From Roseivirga misakiensis (lineage in GTDB: Bacteria > Bacteroidota > Bacteroidia > Cytophagales > Cyclobacteriaceae): a stretch of DNA of 64,000 nucleotides. The translations under genes and the position numbers were made by a program. How positions within the stretch are numbered: position 1 is the first letter of the stretch; each line of letters starts with the position of its first letter. The notes beneath the pieces are model-generated. The model was given only the letters and a program-made list of their open reading frames with translations, ran no database searches and was not told the origin of the DNA. Below, in pieces: positions 18,410-26,655 of the stretch. The stretch is from positions 1,860,001 to 1,924,000 of the forward strand of contig NZ_MDGQ01000005.1 in assembly GCF_001747105.1 (NCBI RefSeq), in the 5' to 3' direction.

Positions 18410-19144
18410 ATGAATTCTAAACTATCTACACTTCTATCTCTAATTGTCCTTTTTACGATTTCTGGCTGCATGGCTGAGAAAAAAGCAGATGACAAAGGTG
18501 CAACTGAAAACGAATCAGCCTCTGAGTGGATATCTCTTTTTAATGGCGAAAACCTTGACGGTTGGGAGATGTATGGTGAAGAACCTTTTACAGAACATTG
18601 GTCGGTTGTAGATGGTGCCATTGTTTGTAACAACGGGATCGGCGAAAAGAATATTGGTTTCTTCAGGTCTATCATGACAGACCGTGATTTTGGGAATTTC
18701 GAACTAGAATTAGAGTATAAAATTGCCAAAGGCGGTAATAGCGGCATTTTCTACCATGTGATTGAAAAAGAAGGCTGGGGACATGATTATGTCAGTGGAC
18801 CTGAATATCAAATCTTAGACGATGAGTTCTCACGCTCAGAAAAGGAGCCTTTTAAAATGCTCGCTTCAAATTATTCCATGTACCCTGCCACTGGCAAAAA
18901 GCCTAATGGATATATGCAGTGGAACAAAGTCAAAATTGTCTATGACAAAGGCCATGTGGAGCACTGGTTAAACGGGGAAAAGGTATTAGAATTTGAAGAG
19001 GGAAGTGAAGACTGGCTTGCAAAAAAGGCCGCTGGGAAGTGGGCAGGCTCTGACTCTTACGCGGCATCTACTACAGGTAGAATTAGCCTTCAGAATCACG
19101 GAGACGAAGTACACTACCGAAATATTAGAATCAAAGAACTATAA
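18410..19144 (+). CDS. DUF1080 lipoprotein (3-keto-disaccharide hydrolase-like)
   Basis: 244 residues. Lipobox Cys20 (TISGC), then a concanavalin-like DUF1080 domain opening with WISLFNGENLDGWEMYG and continuing with RDFGNFELELEYKI, GGNSGIFYHV, GPEYQILDDE and a closing GRISLQNHGDEVHYRNIRIKEL. Members act on sugars or oxidised glycosides at the outer membrane or in the periplasm; the exact substrate cannot be told. No CAZyme partner is adjacent. Confidence 0.88.
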   Translation: MNSKLSTLLSLIVLFTISGCMAEKKADDKGATENESASEWISLFNGENLDGWEMYGEEPFTEHWSVVDGAIVCNNGIGEKNIGFFRSIMTDRDFGNFELELEYKIAKGGNSGIFYHVIEKEGWGHDYVSGPEYQILDDEFSRSEKEPFKMLASNYSMYPATGKKPNGYMQWNKVKIVYDKGHVEHWLNGEKVLEFEEGSEDWLAKKAAGKWAGSDSYAASTTGRISLQNHGDEVHYRNIRIKEL

Positions 19145-19189
19145 GGTACCCTACTGGGGCATCTGCGCACAAGTTCAGTTTACAGGAAT

Positions 19190-19969
19190 ATGAAGCATAA
19201 TTTCTACTACCTACTTCATATTCAATATTTAGGTTTTCGATTTCATGGATGGGCTAAACAGCCACAGGTAAAGACTGTACACCATATGGTAGACAGAACC
19301 CTGTCCTATGTTTTTGATCATAGCGATTTCAAAACTTTGGGAGGTAGCCGAACTGATGCCATGGTATCTGCCGATCATTTTGTGTTGGAACTCTTTTTAA
19401 AGTCCCCTATCACTAATGAAAAAGCATTCTTAGATAGTTTTAACCTAAACCTTCCATCGGATATAAGGGCCTTGGCCATTGAAGCTACTGATCCTGAGTT
19501 TAACATAATTCAAAACCCGAAATCTAAAACATACTTATACTTATTTGCCTTTGGCGAAAAAGCCCATCCATTTTCTGCCCCATTTATAACCACGTTTTCT
19601 GGTCAATTGGATCTAGAGCAAATGAAAAGAGGTGCTGAATTATTTGAAGGCACTCATGAATTCCGAGCTTATTGCAAGAAGCCATCGGAAAAAACAAATA
19701 CTATCCGCACCATCGATAAATGTGAAATTGTTCCTAATACTTTTTACAGCGCCAGTTTTTTTCCAGAAAACTCGTTTGCACTACATATAAAAGGGAAAGG
19801 CTTTATGCGAAATCAGATAAGAATAATGATGGGACAGCTCGTTCGATTGGGACAAGGAGAAATCGGCTTAAAAGGTTTGGAAAGCTCACTAAAAGCTGAT
19901 TTTTCAGAACACCTAAGCTATATAGTGCCAGCTTCTGGCCTGACCTTGAAATGCGTGGATTTCAAATAA
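19190..19969 (+). CDS. TruA-like tRNA pseudouridine synthase (divergent paralogue)
   Basis: 259 residues with the TruA fold: N-terminal YLLHIQYLGFRFHGWAKQP, catalytic Asp56 in GSRTDAMVSA, a KTYLYLF strand, FEGTHEFRAYCKK and a C-terminal KGKGFMRNQIRIMMGQLV. The canonical catalytic loop is GRTDAGVHA; here it is SRTDAMVSA, so this is probably a second, Bacteroidetes-type TruA-like enzyme rather than the housekeeping TruA that modifies positions 38-40. The catalytic Asp is retained, so it is probably active. The target RNA is unknown. Confidence 0.85.
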   Translation: MKHNFYYLLHIQYLGFRFHGWAKQPQVKTVHHMVDRTLSYVFDHSDFKTLGGSRTDAMVSADHFVLELFLKSPITNEKAFLDSFNLNLPSDIRALAIEATDPEFNIIQNPKSKTYLYLFAFGEKAHPFSAPFITTFSGQLDLEQMKRGAELFEGTHEFRAYCKKPSEKTNTIRTIDKCEIVPNTFYSASFFPENSFALHIKGKGFMRNQIRIMMGQLVRLGQGEIGLKGLESSLKADFSEHLSYIVPASGLTLKCVDFK

Positions 19970-20052
19970 TTTCATTAGTTCTGTAATGAATTTCGTTCAC
20001 CGCCGTAATACTCTCAAATCAGTTAAGGTGATTAAATTGAAACCGAGTATTA

Positions 20053-20538
20053 ATGAGCGATCGTGAATTTTGGGAAATAATCTCTCCCTTAAATACATCC
20101 ATACTCGGTTTCGCCATACGCTTACTCAGTGATGAGGAAAAGGCTAAAGATGTTCACCAAGACACACTGGAAAAACTATGGCAAAAGCGTAAATCACTTA
20201 ACAAGCACAAGAATATCAAGTCATTTGCCATGACCATCGCAAAAAACAAATGCATTGATGTAATGAGGCGTGAAGGTCGGTATATCGAACAGCGTATGGA
20301 AGACATTCAATTGTTGACCAATCAAGACTTTGAGACGCATGATATGATCGAGCAGATCAAATTGAGAATGAAGCAGTTACCTACACAGCAGCGCATGGTT
20401 ATTGAGCTCAAGGATTTTCAGGGCTTTGGAAATGAAGAAATCGGTGAAATTATGGGGATGACGGTGAACAACGTTCGTGTTAACCTTTCAAGAGGTAGGA
20501 AATTTTTAACTGAATATTTCAAGCATGAGTGGCAATAG
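20053..20538 (+). CDS. ECF-type RNA polymerase sigma factor
   Basis: 161 residues. Region 2: GFAIRLLSDEEKAKDVHQDTLEKLWQ followed by a SFAMTIAKNKCIDVMRR segment; region 4: LPTQQRMVIELKDFQGFGNEEIGEIMG with NNVRVNLSRGRK as recognition helix. It overlaps by 14 bp the next gene, a membrane protein of anti-sigma type, and a DUF4252 gene follows, an arrangement common in Bacteroidetes. Confidence 0.9.
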   Translation: MSDREFWEIISPLNTSILGFAIRLLSDEEKAKDVHQDTLEKLWQKRKSLNKHKNIKSFAMTIAKNKCIDVMRREGRYIEQRMEDIQLLTNQDFETHDMIEQIKLRMKQLPTQQRMVIELKDFQGFGNEEIGEIMGMTVNNVRVNLSRGRKFLTEYFKHEWQ

Positions 20539-21016
20539 ACTAGATGAATTGACTCAAAAGTTTCAAGACGGAATTTTAAGCAAACATGAGACTGAAGAGC
20601 TGAAAGGAATCTTGAAAGACTTTCCAGACAACCCATTATCTACATATTATCAGTTCGTGGATCAAATGATTCAAGAAACATCCGTTCAGGTTGATCAGGA
20701 GGATGTTTTTGAAAGAATCAATTCGAACAGAAAACGAACAAGAATTTGGAGCTATGCCGCCATGATTATTGTGGTATTCTCCTTTGCTTACTTGTTCTTA
20801 CCTAAGCCTAAAGATCCTCCTTCAAATGAGGTTAGTGAAGTAGAGATAAACGAAGCTTATAAAAACTCTTTAGAAGCATTAGCAGCTATTTCTTCACTCA
20901 TCAACGAGGGTGTAAATGATATTTACAAAGGCGTTGCCATATCAGCCCCCTTCCAAGATTTTAAACAACTCAATGAAACAACAAAAAAGATACTCAAAGA
21001 TGAAAAAGACAATTAA
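20525..21016 (+). CDS. Single-span membrane protein, probable anti-sigma factor
   Basis: 163 residues: a cytosolic N-terminus of ~75 residues (NRLDELTQKFQDGILSKHE), one membrane span at ~76-93 and a ~70-residue periplasmic tail. The topology and the overlap with the upstream sigma gene (14 bp) and downstream gene (17 bp) suggest an anti-sigma factor that holds the sigma factor at the membrane. There is no recognisable zinc-binding anti-sigma motif, so the assignment is by context. Confidence 0.7.
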   Translation: MSGNRLDELTQKFQDGILSKHETEELKGILKDFPDNPLSTYYQFVDQMIQETSVQVDQEDVFERINSNRKRTRIWSYAAMIIVVFSFAYLFLPKPKDPPSNEVSEVEINEAYKNSLEALAAISSLINEGVNDIYKGVAISAPFQDFKQLNETTKKILKDEKDN

Positions 21017-21512
21017 AATACTACCAGTAGTAATATCCCTAATTCTTTTATTAGGACTAAATAACGGCTCTTTTGCCCAAGAAAGGTCCAATAAAATAAT
21101 CAACCTAATTGAAAGTTATTCCGAGAAAGATGATGCCACTTTTTTTGAAACAACGGAAGAGATGTTCAAACTACTCGCAAAAAATATTCAACAAAACCAA
21201 GACCCTCGAATGCTCGAGTATTTTAGGAAAACCAAATATATTTCTAGTCTTCAAGTAAACGTTGGCAATGCGAATAATAGTTTTATCGATGGTTTTAAGA
21301 AAAAAGCCGATCTCAGTAATTACAATTTGCTTATGCGTTCCAAATCAAAATCTCGAAACTATAGTTTCTATAAAAAAGACCTAGAGGACAAGACCAGTGA
21401 ATACTTATTGATTCATAGATCGGGTGTATACTATATGATAACAGGAATGGACATTTCTACTTTAGAAGAGATGGCTGGTGTAGTAGAAATGGTAGGTAGA
21501 GCTGGAAGCTAA
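21000..21512 (+). CDS. Exported DUF4252 protein
   Basis: 170 residues from the ATG at 21000. A signal peptide ends near NGSFAQ (~residue 26). The rest is a helical then beta domain with the C-terminal run EYLLIHRSGVYYMITGMDIS followed by a helix (TLEEMAGVVEMVG), fitting DUF4252, a family usually found downstream of ECF sigma genes in Bacteroidetes. It may be the output or a signal component of this sigma system. The strong terminator immediately after closes the three-gene operon. Confidence 0.75.
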   Translation: MKKTIKILPVVISLILLLGLNNGSFAQERSNKIINLIESYSEKDDATFFETTEEMFKLLAKNIQQNQDPRMLEYFRKTKYISSLQVNVGNANNSFIDGFKKKADLSNYNLLMRSKSKSRNYSFYKKDLEDKTSEYLLIHRSGVYYMITGMDISTLEEMAGVVEMVGRAGS

Positions 21513-21527
21513 AGCGCTCATTTTTTT

Positions 21528-21572
21528 AAAGAGGAATTACCTGAAGTCATATCAGGTAATTCCTCTTTTTTT
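21528..21572 (+). terminator. Strong intrinsic terminator after the sigma/anti-sigma/DUF4252 operon
   Basis: Perfect 17-bp stem (arms 21528-21544 and 21552-21568) with a 7-nt loop, followed by a T run to 21572; the left arm is preceded by seven T residues. It lies 15 bp after the DUF4252 stop. Confidence 0.93.
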
Positions 21573-21649
21573 ATTGAAAAAAGTACGAACAAAAGCATTT
21601 TCTGGCATTTGATTTGCCCCGTCATGATTGGTTATAAACTCAATCAATC

Positions 21650-22078
21650 ATGAAAAAAATAAGCGCATTATTACTCCTCTCTTTTTGTCTAACAAGCTGT
21701 ATCGGTTATGGCAATGGTATCATGTCTTACGCCATAAATGGCAGTTCATCAGTAGACAAGACTTTCACCGAAGAAGAGCTCAATCGAATAGAAACCTACT
21801 TTGGTGTAAATACTAAACCCGACAAACCTTATAAGCAATTATCCTATTTGGAGGCCCTAGGCGAAGAGGGTTCTACAATGGAAGAACTGGTAAAACTATT
21901 AAAGCAGGAAGCTGCCAAATACGGCGCAGATGCCATCATTGAAATTACCAGAATGTCGGAAGCACGAGAAGTGGGCACGGCTGTCATCACAGAAGGTAAT
22001 TATGTATATGACGCGATGTTATTGACAGGAATTGCCATAAAATATGAGGAAACAGCCAAAAAACTAGGCGGTAACTGA
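21650..22078 (+). CDS. Small lipoprotein
   Basis: 142 residues with a lipoprotein signal ending at Cys17 (FCLTSC). The mature part has a helix with VKLLKQEAAKYGADAIIEITRM, a pattern typical of small YbjQ/Rcs-like or amyloid-assembly-related folds where an alpha helix packs on a sheet, but no family is certain. It follows the terminator at 21572 and probably has its own promoter. Confidence 0.7.
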   Translation: MKKISALLLLSFCLTSCIGYGNGIMSYAINGSSSVDKTFTEEELNRIETYFGVNTKPDKPYKQLSYLEALGEEGSTMEELVKLLKQEAAKYGADAIIEITRMSEAREVGTAVITEGNYVYDAMLLTGIAIKYEETAKKLGGN

Positions 22079-22158
22079 TTCCCATCCTCAACGCCAAAGC
22101 ACATTAATCCAGTTCATTAATCTTGTTATCTTCACTAAGTATTAACATTTAGCCTAAA

Positions 22159-22698
22159 ATGAAGAAACAGAATTGTGTTTACATAGGTGTTAGTTTAGAC
22201 GGCTATATCGCGGATTCAAATGGAAGTATAGAATATCTTGATACCTACACGTTGTCCGAAGGTGAAGATATGGGGTACTATGCATTCATGGATCGTATGG
22301 ATGCTCTCGTCTTGGGACGCGTTACATTCGAGACCGTATTAGGGTTTGGAGTCCCTTGGCCTTATAAAAAGCCGGTTTATGTGCTCAGTAACACACTAGA
22401 AAAAATCCCGGAAGAATATGAGGGCAAAGTATTTCTGAAAGGCGGGGAATTAGAAGATGTGCTTTCAGAAATTCACCAAAACGGGCACTTCAGCTTATAC
22501 ATAGATGGAGGAAGTACTATTCAAGGCTTTTTAAGGAAAGATCTCATTGACGAAATGATAATTACAACTATTCCCATATTGATCGGCGGAGGGCACCCCC
22601 TATTTGGCGAGTTAGATAACAACCTCAAATTCATCTGCACAGAAACGAAACTGTTCAATGATAAAGTTGTCCAAAGTCGATTTCTTAGGAACCGATAA
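22159..22698 (+). CDS. Dihydrofolate reductase/RibD-C family protein
   Basis: 179 residues, cytosolic. It opens with CVYIGVSLDGYIADSNGSI, then has MDALVLGRVTFETVL, PVYVLSNT and a glycine-rich cofactor segment (YIDGGSTIQGFL), and ends IPILIGGGHPLFGEL. This is the RibD C-terminal (NADPH reductase) family, often named 'dihydrofolate reductase family' although few members reduce folate. Substrate unknown. Confidence 0.87.
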   Translation: MKKQNCVYIGVSLDGYIADSNGSIEYLDTYTLSEGEDMGYYAFMDRMDALVLGRVTFETVLGFGVPWPYKKPVYVLSNTLEKIPEEYEGKVFLKGGELEDVLSEIHQNGHFSLYIDGGSTIQGFLRKDLIDEMIITTIPILIGGGHPLFGELDNNLKFICTETKLFNDKVVQSRFLRNR

Positions 22699-22795
22699 GT
22701 TGATTTCAAATACACTTGTATAACCTTGTTCGATCCTACGAATTGAATCAAAGGATTCTAACTATAAATTCTTAGCTTGAGACAACCAGTTAATT

Positions 22796-23248
22796 ATGAT
22801 ATTTAGAAAAGCAACTACGGAGGATATTCCGGCTCTAGTAGAAATGCTCGCCGATGACGCATTAGGACAAGCGAGAGAAAACTTCCAAACTCCACTACCT
22901 ACTGCATATCTAGATGCTTTCGAAGCGATTGACAAGGATAAAAACCAAGAATTAATCGTTGTCGAAGACCATGAAAATACAATCATCGGTACGTTGCAAC
23001 TATCCTTTATCCAATACCTGACTTATCAGGGCGGTATTAGAGCCCAAATAGAAGCTGTTCGGATAAAAAAAGATAAGCGTGGTCTGGGAATTGGTAAGCA
23101 AATGTTTGAATGGGCTATCCAACACGCACGCGAGAGAAAAGCGCACCTTATTCAATTGACCAGTGATAAACAACGACCCTCTGCGATTAGGTTTTACGAA
23201 GACTTAGGCTTTAAAGCGACGCACGAGGGTATGAAATTACATTTCTAA
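22796..23248 (+). CDS. GNAT family N-acetyltransferase
   Basis: 150 residues covering one GNAT domain. The acetyl-CoA pyrophosphate loop is in VRIKKDKRGLGIGKQMFEWA (R-x-x-G-x-G), and the C-terminal motif is SAIRFYEDLGFKATHEG. The acceptor substrate cannot be read from sequence. It is transcribed convergently to the YfcC transporter gene with 45 bp between. Confidence 0.88.
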   Translation: MIFRKATTEDIPALVEMLADDALGQARENFQTPLPTAYLDAFEAIDKDKNQELIVVEDHENTIIGTLQLSFIQYLTYQGGIRAQIEAVRIKKDKRGLGIGKQMFEWAIQHARERKAHLIQLTSDKQRPSAIRFYEDLGFKATHEGMKLHF

Positions 23249-23293
23249 CGCTATTTAAAGGGATATTTGATCGAAACCTTTTGTCCCAGTTAC

Positions 23294-24784
23294 TTATACT
23301 AAATAGCCTGTGATTAGAATTAGAGCCCCAAGAATGGCCAACGGCACCAAGAGCTTGGCTATAAACTTTAACCACACATTATAGGGTACATTTACCATTG
23401 CCAGTGAAGGTAAAATCAAACCCGATGGCGTAACAAATTGCATTAGACCAAACCCAAACAAATAGGCATTTACAATCTCCTCTGTGGGAACACCCACCAC
23501 ATTTCCAAGTGCCCCCATAATGGGCATACTTACCAATGCCAATCCAGAAGATGAGCTGATGAAAAAGGCCAAGACAAAAAAGACGACCATTAATACTGGT
23601 AAGAATACTAAGGGTGATGTGCCAGAGACCAAGCTAGAAGCTTCATTGAGCAATGTTCCCGATATTAGACCATCGTTTAATACGATCGTAATACCACGAG
23701 CCACCCCTATAATCAGCGCGACGCCGAGTAAATCTTTCGCGCCATTAACAAAAGCCCCAACAAACGCGCTTTCAGTTGTTCTTTGAACAATGCCCAATAT
23801 AATAGCAGCCAAAAGGAAGAGTGCCGTCATTTCTTCAAACCACCAACCCAAAGAAGAAACACCATAAATCATTACTAAAAATGTCAAAGCAAATAAGGTT
23901 AGCAACAACCACGTCATAGTAGTCAGCTTTAGCACTGCCTCAGATTTTTTCTTTTTCTCAAAAGGATTTTGAATCCCCAAACCATGCAGAATTGAGTTTG
24001 TAGGATCATTTTTAACTTTCTCTGCGTAACGTACTATGTACCAAATCAAGACAACTGCCCCTAAGATTAACATCGCAATCCGACTCTCTATTCCCTCCGT
24101 CCAGCTGACTCCCGCTGCATCAGAAGCAATGATAGTCCCAAAAGGGTTAATCAACGCCCCCATCAAACCAATACACGATCCACCATAAACGGCGGCCACA
24201 GGAACAATTAAGTCATATCCAGCAGCCAAGAAAATAGGCACCAGAATAGGATAAAAAGCGATTGTCTCTTCTTGCATTCCAAATGTGGTTCCACCAAGAG
24301 CTATCAATAGAATTAATGAAATGATCAACCACTTCTCCCTTCCTTCCATGCGTTTAGCGAGCAAGCCAACACCTTTATCTAGCGCACCTGAATGCTGAAA
24401 CACGCCGATAAATCCACCAATTATTAATACGAATAGAATGATGTCGATAGACTCGTAGATGCCTTTGATGGGCGCGAATAGTATTTCCTTAAAACCTTGT
24501 GGAGAAGCATCTTGCTCCAAATAGGTATTGGGTATAGAAACTGGCCTTCGAATCTTCCCCGATTCAAATTTGGACAACTCCATATTTAGGCCCAAACTAT
24601 CTAATGTCTGCTGATTGGCTGGTAAACTCGACGCATTTTCACCAGAAATCAAAAAAACTTTTTGCGTTGAATCATAGGACAAAGTATCGAAACTACCGGC
24701 TGGTAAAAACCAAGTAGCGATAGCACTGATAATGATGATGATATAGAGAACAGAAAATGGAGATGGAAACTTAAATCGCTTCAT
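23294..24784 (-). CDS. YfcC-family membrane transporter
   Basis: 496 residues with about twelve membrane spans. The FPSPFSVLYIIIIISAIATWFLPAG start, the large periplasmic loop (residues ~30-105), GGTTFGMQEETIAFYPILVP and the late FFISSSSGLALVSMPIMGALG block mark the YfcC/ArcD-like family (C4-dicarboxylate anaerobic carrier superfamily). These carry dicarboxylates, short-chain acids or amino acids; which one is unclear. No catabolic gene is attached. Confidence 0.85.
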   Translation of the reverse strand: MKRFKFPSPFSVLYIIIIISAIATWFLPAGSFDTLSYDSTQKVFLISGENASSLPANQQTLDSLGLNMELSKFESGKIRRPVSIPNTYLEQDASPQGFKEILFAPIKGIYESIDIILFVLIIGGFIGVFQHSGALDKGVGLLAKRMEGREKWLIISLILLIALGGTTFGMQEETIAFYPILVPIFLAAGYDLIVPVAAVYGGSCIGLMGALINPFGTIIASDAAGVSWTEGIESRIAMLILGAVVLIWYIVRYAEKVKNDPTNSILHGLGIQNPFEKKKKSEAVLKLTTMTWLLLTLFALTFLVMIYGVSSLGWWFEEMTALFLLAAIILGIVQRTTESAFVGAFVNGAKDLLGVALIIGVARGITIVLNDGLISGTLLNEASSLVSGTSPLVFLPVLMVVFFVLAFFISSSSGLALVSMPIMGALGNVVGVPTEEIVNAYLFGFGLMQFVTPSGLILPSLAMVNVPYNVWLKFIAKLLVPLAILGALILITGYLV

Positions 24785-24943
24785 AAAATGCCTTTAAATC
24801 GTTTAATAGCCTGTTTCAGCCTATTTAAAAAAATACAGATCCACTCGAATAAGAGATTTGCACGATCGAACTGATATAGAAAACAAGTTGATAGGTAACA
24901 AATAAAACATAAATTCTTGAACCATAATGGAATAGACGCGTTG

Positions 24944-25037
24944 TAACTTTGGTTAGCAACAAGGTTAACCTTTTTACAAAAGAGCAAGCTTTGACCAATT
25001 TAATCTCTAGCTTGCACGATTATTAATAATTACAACA
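24944..25037 (+). promoter_or_regulatory. Promoter -7 element and structured leader of the cold-shock gene
   Basis: TAACTTTG at 24944-24951 is an exact Bacteroidetes -7 element (TAnnTTTG); a TTG lies 24 nt upstream (24917-24919), a longer spacing than usual. A start near 24957 would give an ~80-nt leader holding a perfect 12-bp palindrome (24961-24972) followed by T residues, and a 7-bp stem with arms at 24984-24990 and 25009-25015. Long structured leaders are typical of temperature-responsive cold-shock mRNAs. Confidence 0.5.
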
Positions 25038-25229
25038 ATGAAAGAAGGAACAGTAAAATTTTTCAACGATTCAAAAGGCTTCGGCTTTATTACTGATGAT
25101 GCTGATGGCAAAGAGTACTTTGTACACGTATCAGGTCTTATTGACGAAATCCGTGAAAACGACAGAGTAACTTTTGATCTGAAAGAAGGAAGAAAAGGCT
25201 TAAATGCTGTTGATGTTAAGATTGCATAA
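25038..25229 (+). CDS. Cold-shock domain RNA chaperone
   Basis: 63-residue CSD protein: KEGTVKFFNDSKGFGFI with the RNP1-type motif KGFGFI at 13-18, and the RNP2-type motif YFVHVS at 27-32. It binds single-stranded RNA and DNA through exposed aromatic residues. The length fits the short Bacteroidetes cold-shock proteins. A terminator follows directly, so it is monocistronic. Confidence 0.95.
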   Translation: MKEGTVKFFNDSKGFGFITDDADGKEYFVHVSGLIDEIRENDRVTFDLKEGRKGLNAVDVKIA

Positions 25230-25251
25230 ACAGCAAACTAAAATATATCAA

Positions 25252-25282
25252 CAAGCCCTAAATTATATTTAGGGCTTTTTTT
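25252..25282 (+). terminator. Intrinsic terminator of the cold-shock gene
   Basis: Stem AAGCCCTAAA (25253-25262) with its complement at 25268-25277, a 5-nt or smaller loop, then seven T residues. It lies 23 bp after the stop codon. Confidence 0.9.
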
Positions 25283-25324
25283 ATGCCCTTTCGTATATCT
25301 TAAAGGTTATTTAAATTAAGCCGT

Positions 25325-25660
25325 ATGAACTACAACAATCGACGTTTCAGAGCTGTGCAGAATTCTCCAAATGGAGAAGTTTCAACTGATTTGATTTTTC
25401 ATTACTTCCAAAATGATGAGATTCTCACTTGCGAATATGCTGGTGGCCAAATTAGAAAAGGACACCTGATCGGCTTGGTTGGAAATGACGGTACAATTGA
25501 AATGCGTTATCATCAAATTAATCAATCTGATGAACTTATGACAGGCCGCTGTACGTCCAAACCAGAACTTTTGAGTAACGGAAAGATTAGGTTACACGAG
25601 TCATGGCAATGGACTTCTGGAGACTTGTCAGAGGGAACTTCTACTTTAGAGGAAGTTTGA
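25325..25660 (+). CDS. Conserved single-domain beta protein (avidin-like; formerly 'N-acetylglutamate synthase')
   Basis: 111 residues without signal or membrane span. The segments NNRRFRAVQNSPNGEVS, YAGGQIRKGHLIGLVG, IEMRYHQIN, ELMTGRCTSKPE and LHESWQWTSGD form a strongly patterned beta barrel. I recall this family as one once misnamed N-acetylglutamate synthase and now grouped as avidin-like. It is not a GNAT-type acetyltransferase. Biochemical role unknown. Confidence 0.72.
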   Translation: MNYNNRRFRAVQNSPNGEVSTDLIFHYFQNDEILTCEYAGGQIRKGHLIGLVGNDGTIEMRYHQINQSDELMTGRCTSKPELLSNGKIRLHESWQWTSGDLSEGTSTLEEV

Positions 25661-25700
25661 ACTTTAAAGCCATGGTGACGATTAACTCAAATTGTTATTG

Positions 25701-25731
25701 CTTGATTAACCTTTGATTCTCCTTAGCTTTA
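25701..25731 (+). promoter_or_regulatory. Putative promoter of the ywbE-like gene
   Basis: CTTG (25701-25704), 19 nt, then TAGCTTTA (25724-25731), a 7-of-8 match to TAnnTTTG. The ATG at 25736 begins only 5 nt after the box, so the mRNA would be leaderless or nearly so. Confidence 0.4.
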
Positions 25732-25735
25732 TGCC

Positions 25736-25927
25736 ATGGATGGTACAAATCGCTCAGACATTCAAATAGGAATCGAAGTAAATATCGTTTTGAAAAAAGA
25801 TCAGCGCAGTGGAAAACTGACGCATGGCTTTGTCAAAGACATCCTTACAAAAGCGTCTAAACATACTCATGGAATTAAAGTAAGGCTAAAAGACGGTCAG
25901 ATCGGCAGAGTGAAAGAAATCCTTTAG
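25736..25927 (+). CDS. YwbE family protein (DUF2196)
   Basis: 63 residues: NRSDIQIGIEVNIVLKKDQRSGKLTHG, VKDILTKASKHTHGIKVRLKDGQIGRV. This is the complete YwbE/DUF2196 domain, a tiny KOW-like nucleic-acid-binding candidate of unknown function, at the family's usual length. It ends two bases before the TTG start of the pseudouridine synthase gene, so the two are probably one operon and may act on the same RNA. Confidence 0.87.
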   Translation: MDGTNRSDIQIGIEVNIVLKKDQRSGKLTHGFVKDILTKASKHTHGIKVRLKDGQIGRVKEIL

Positions 25928-25929
25928 TC

Positions 25930-26655
25930 TTGTTAGAAATCGTATATCAAGATGATCATTTTGTAGCGATTAATAAACCGAATGGTTTGTTAGTACATCG
26001 CTCACCGATAGCCAGTAACACGGATACCTACGCCGTGCAACTGCTAAGAGATCAAATCGACCAATATGTTCATCCAGTTCATCGTTTGGACCGAAAAACT
26101 TCAGGAGTTTTACTTTTTGCTTTGGATAAAGATGTGCTGAGAAATGTTCAGGAGCAATTTGCCAATCATCAGACAAAAAAGACTTACTGGGCTATTCTTA
26201 GAGGATATTCAGCACAAGAAGGTACCATATATTATGCCCTCACCAACGAAAAAGGAAAGTCTCAAGAAGCCATCACCAACTATAAAACATTAGAGACCAC
26301 GGAGATCGACGTACCATTTGGGAAACATGCCACTTCAAGATATTCCTTAATAGAAGCCACTCCTGTGACTGGCAGAATGCATCAATTACGAAAACATTTC
26401 GCTCACATTCTACATCCCATCATCGGTGATAGACCTCATGGTTGTAACAAACAGAATAAACTCTTTCTGGAAAAGTGGCAGATGGGAACCATGCTTCTAC
26501 ACGCGGCCAAACTAGAATTGGTTCATCCGATAAGCAAAAAGAAGCTTATTCTAGAAGCTAAACTCTCAACCGAGTTTAGTCGGATGATGAAGGCGCTTGA
26601 GTTTGAGTACCAACTCCCTCGACCAAAGGATCTTCCTTATAAGGAACTTCCTTAA
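25930..26655 (+). CDS. truC: RluA-family pseudouridine synthase, TruC-like (tRNA U65)
   Basis: 241 residues from a TTG start. Catalytic Asp lies in HPVHRLDRKTSGVLLFA; the N-terminus is IVYQDDHFVAINKPNGLLVHRS, and the C-terminal GRMHQLRKHFAHILHPIIGD block follows. Without an S4 domain and at this size it matches TruC, which isomerises U65 in some tRNAs. The 3' end overlaps the convergent PPK2 gene by 80 bp, in the region past both conserved domains. Confidence 0.87.
   Translation: MLEIVYQDDHFVAINKPNGLLVHRSPIASNTDTYAVQLLRDQIDQYVHPVHRLDRKTSGVLLFALDKDVLRNVQEQFANHQTKKTYWAILRGYSAQEGTIYYALTNEKGKSQEAITNYKTLETTEIDVPFGKHATSRYSLIEATPVTGRMHQLRKHFAHILHPIIGDRPHGCNKQNKLFLEKWQMGTMLLHAAKLELVHPISKKKLILEAKLSTEFSRMMKALEFEYQLPRPKDLPYKELP

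Noticed and set aside
18361-18747. 128-residue minus-strand frame across the DUF1080 gene
   Set aside because: It is antisense to a clearly conserved lipoprotein and shows no recognisable motif.
23484-23786. 100-residue plus-strand frame inside the YfcC transporter
   Set aside because: It is antisense to conserved transmembrane segments and is rich in residues expected from reverse-reading them.
24781-24987. 68-residue minus-strand open frame over the cold-shock promoter
   Set aside because: It has no family pattern, overlaps the YfcC start, and occupies a region with promoter and leader signals for the + gene.
25325-25660. N-acetylglutamate synthase
   Set aside because: The legacy name is not supported; the protein is a small beta-type domain without an acetyl-CoA binding motif.
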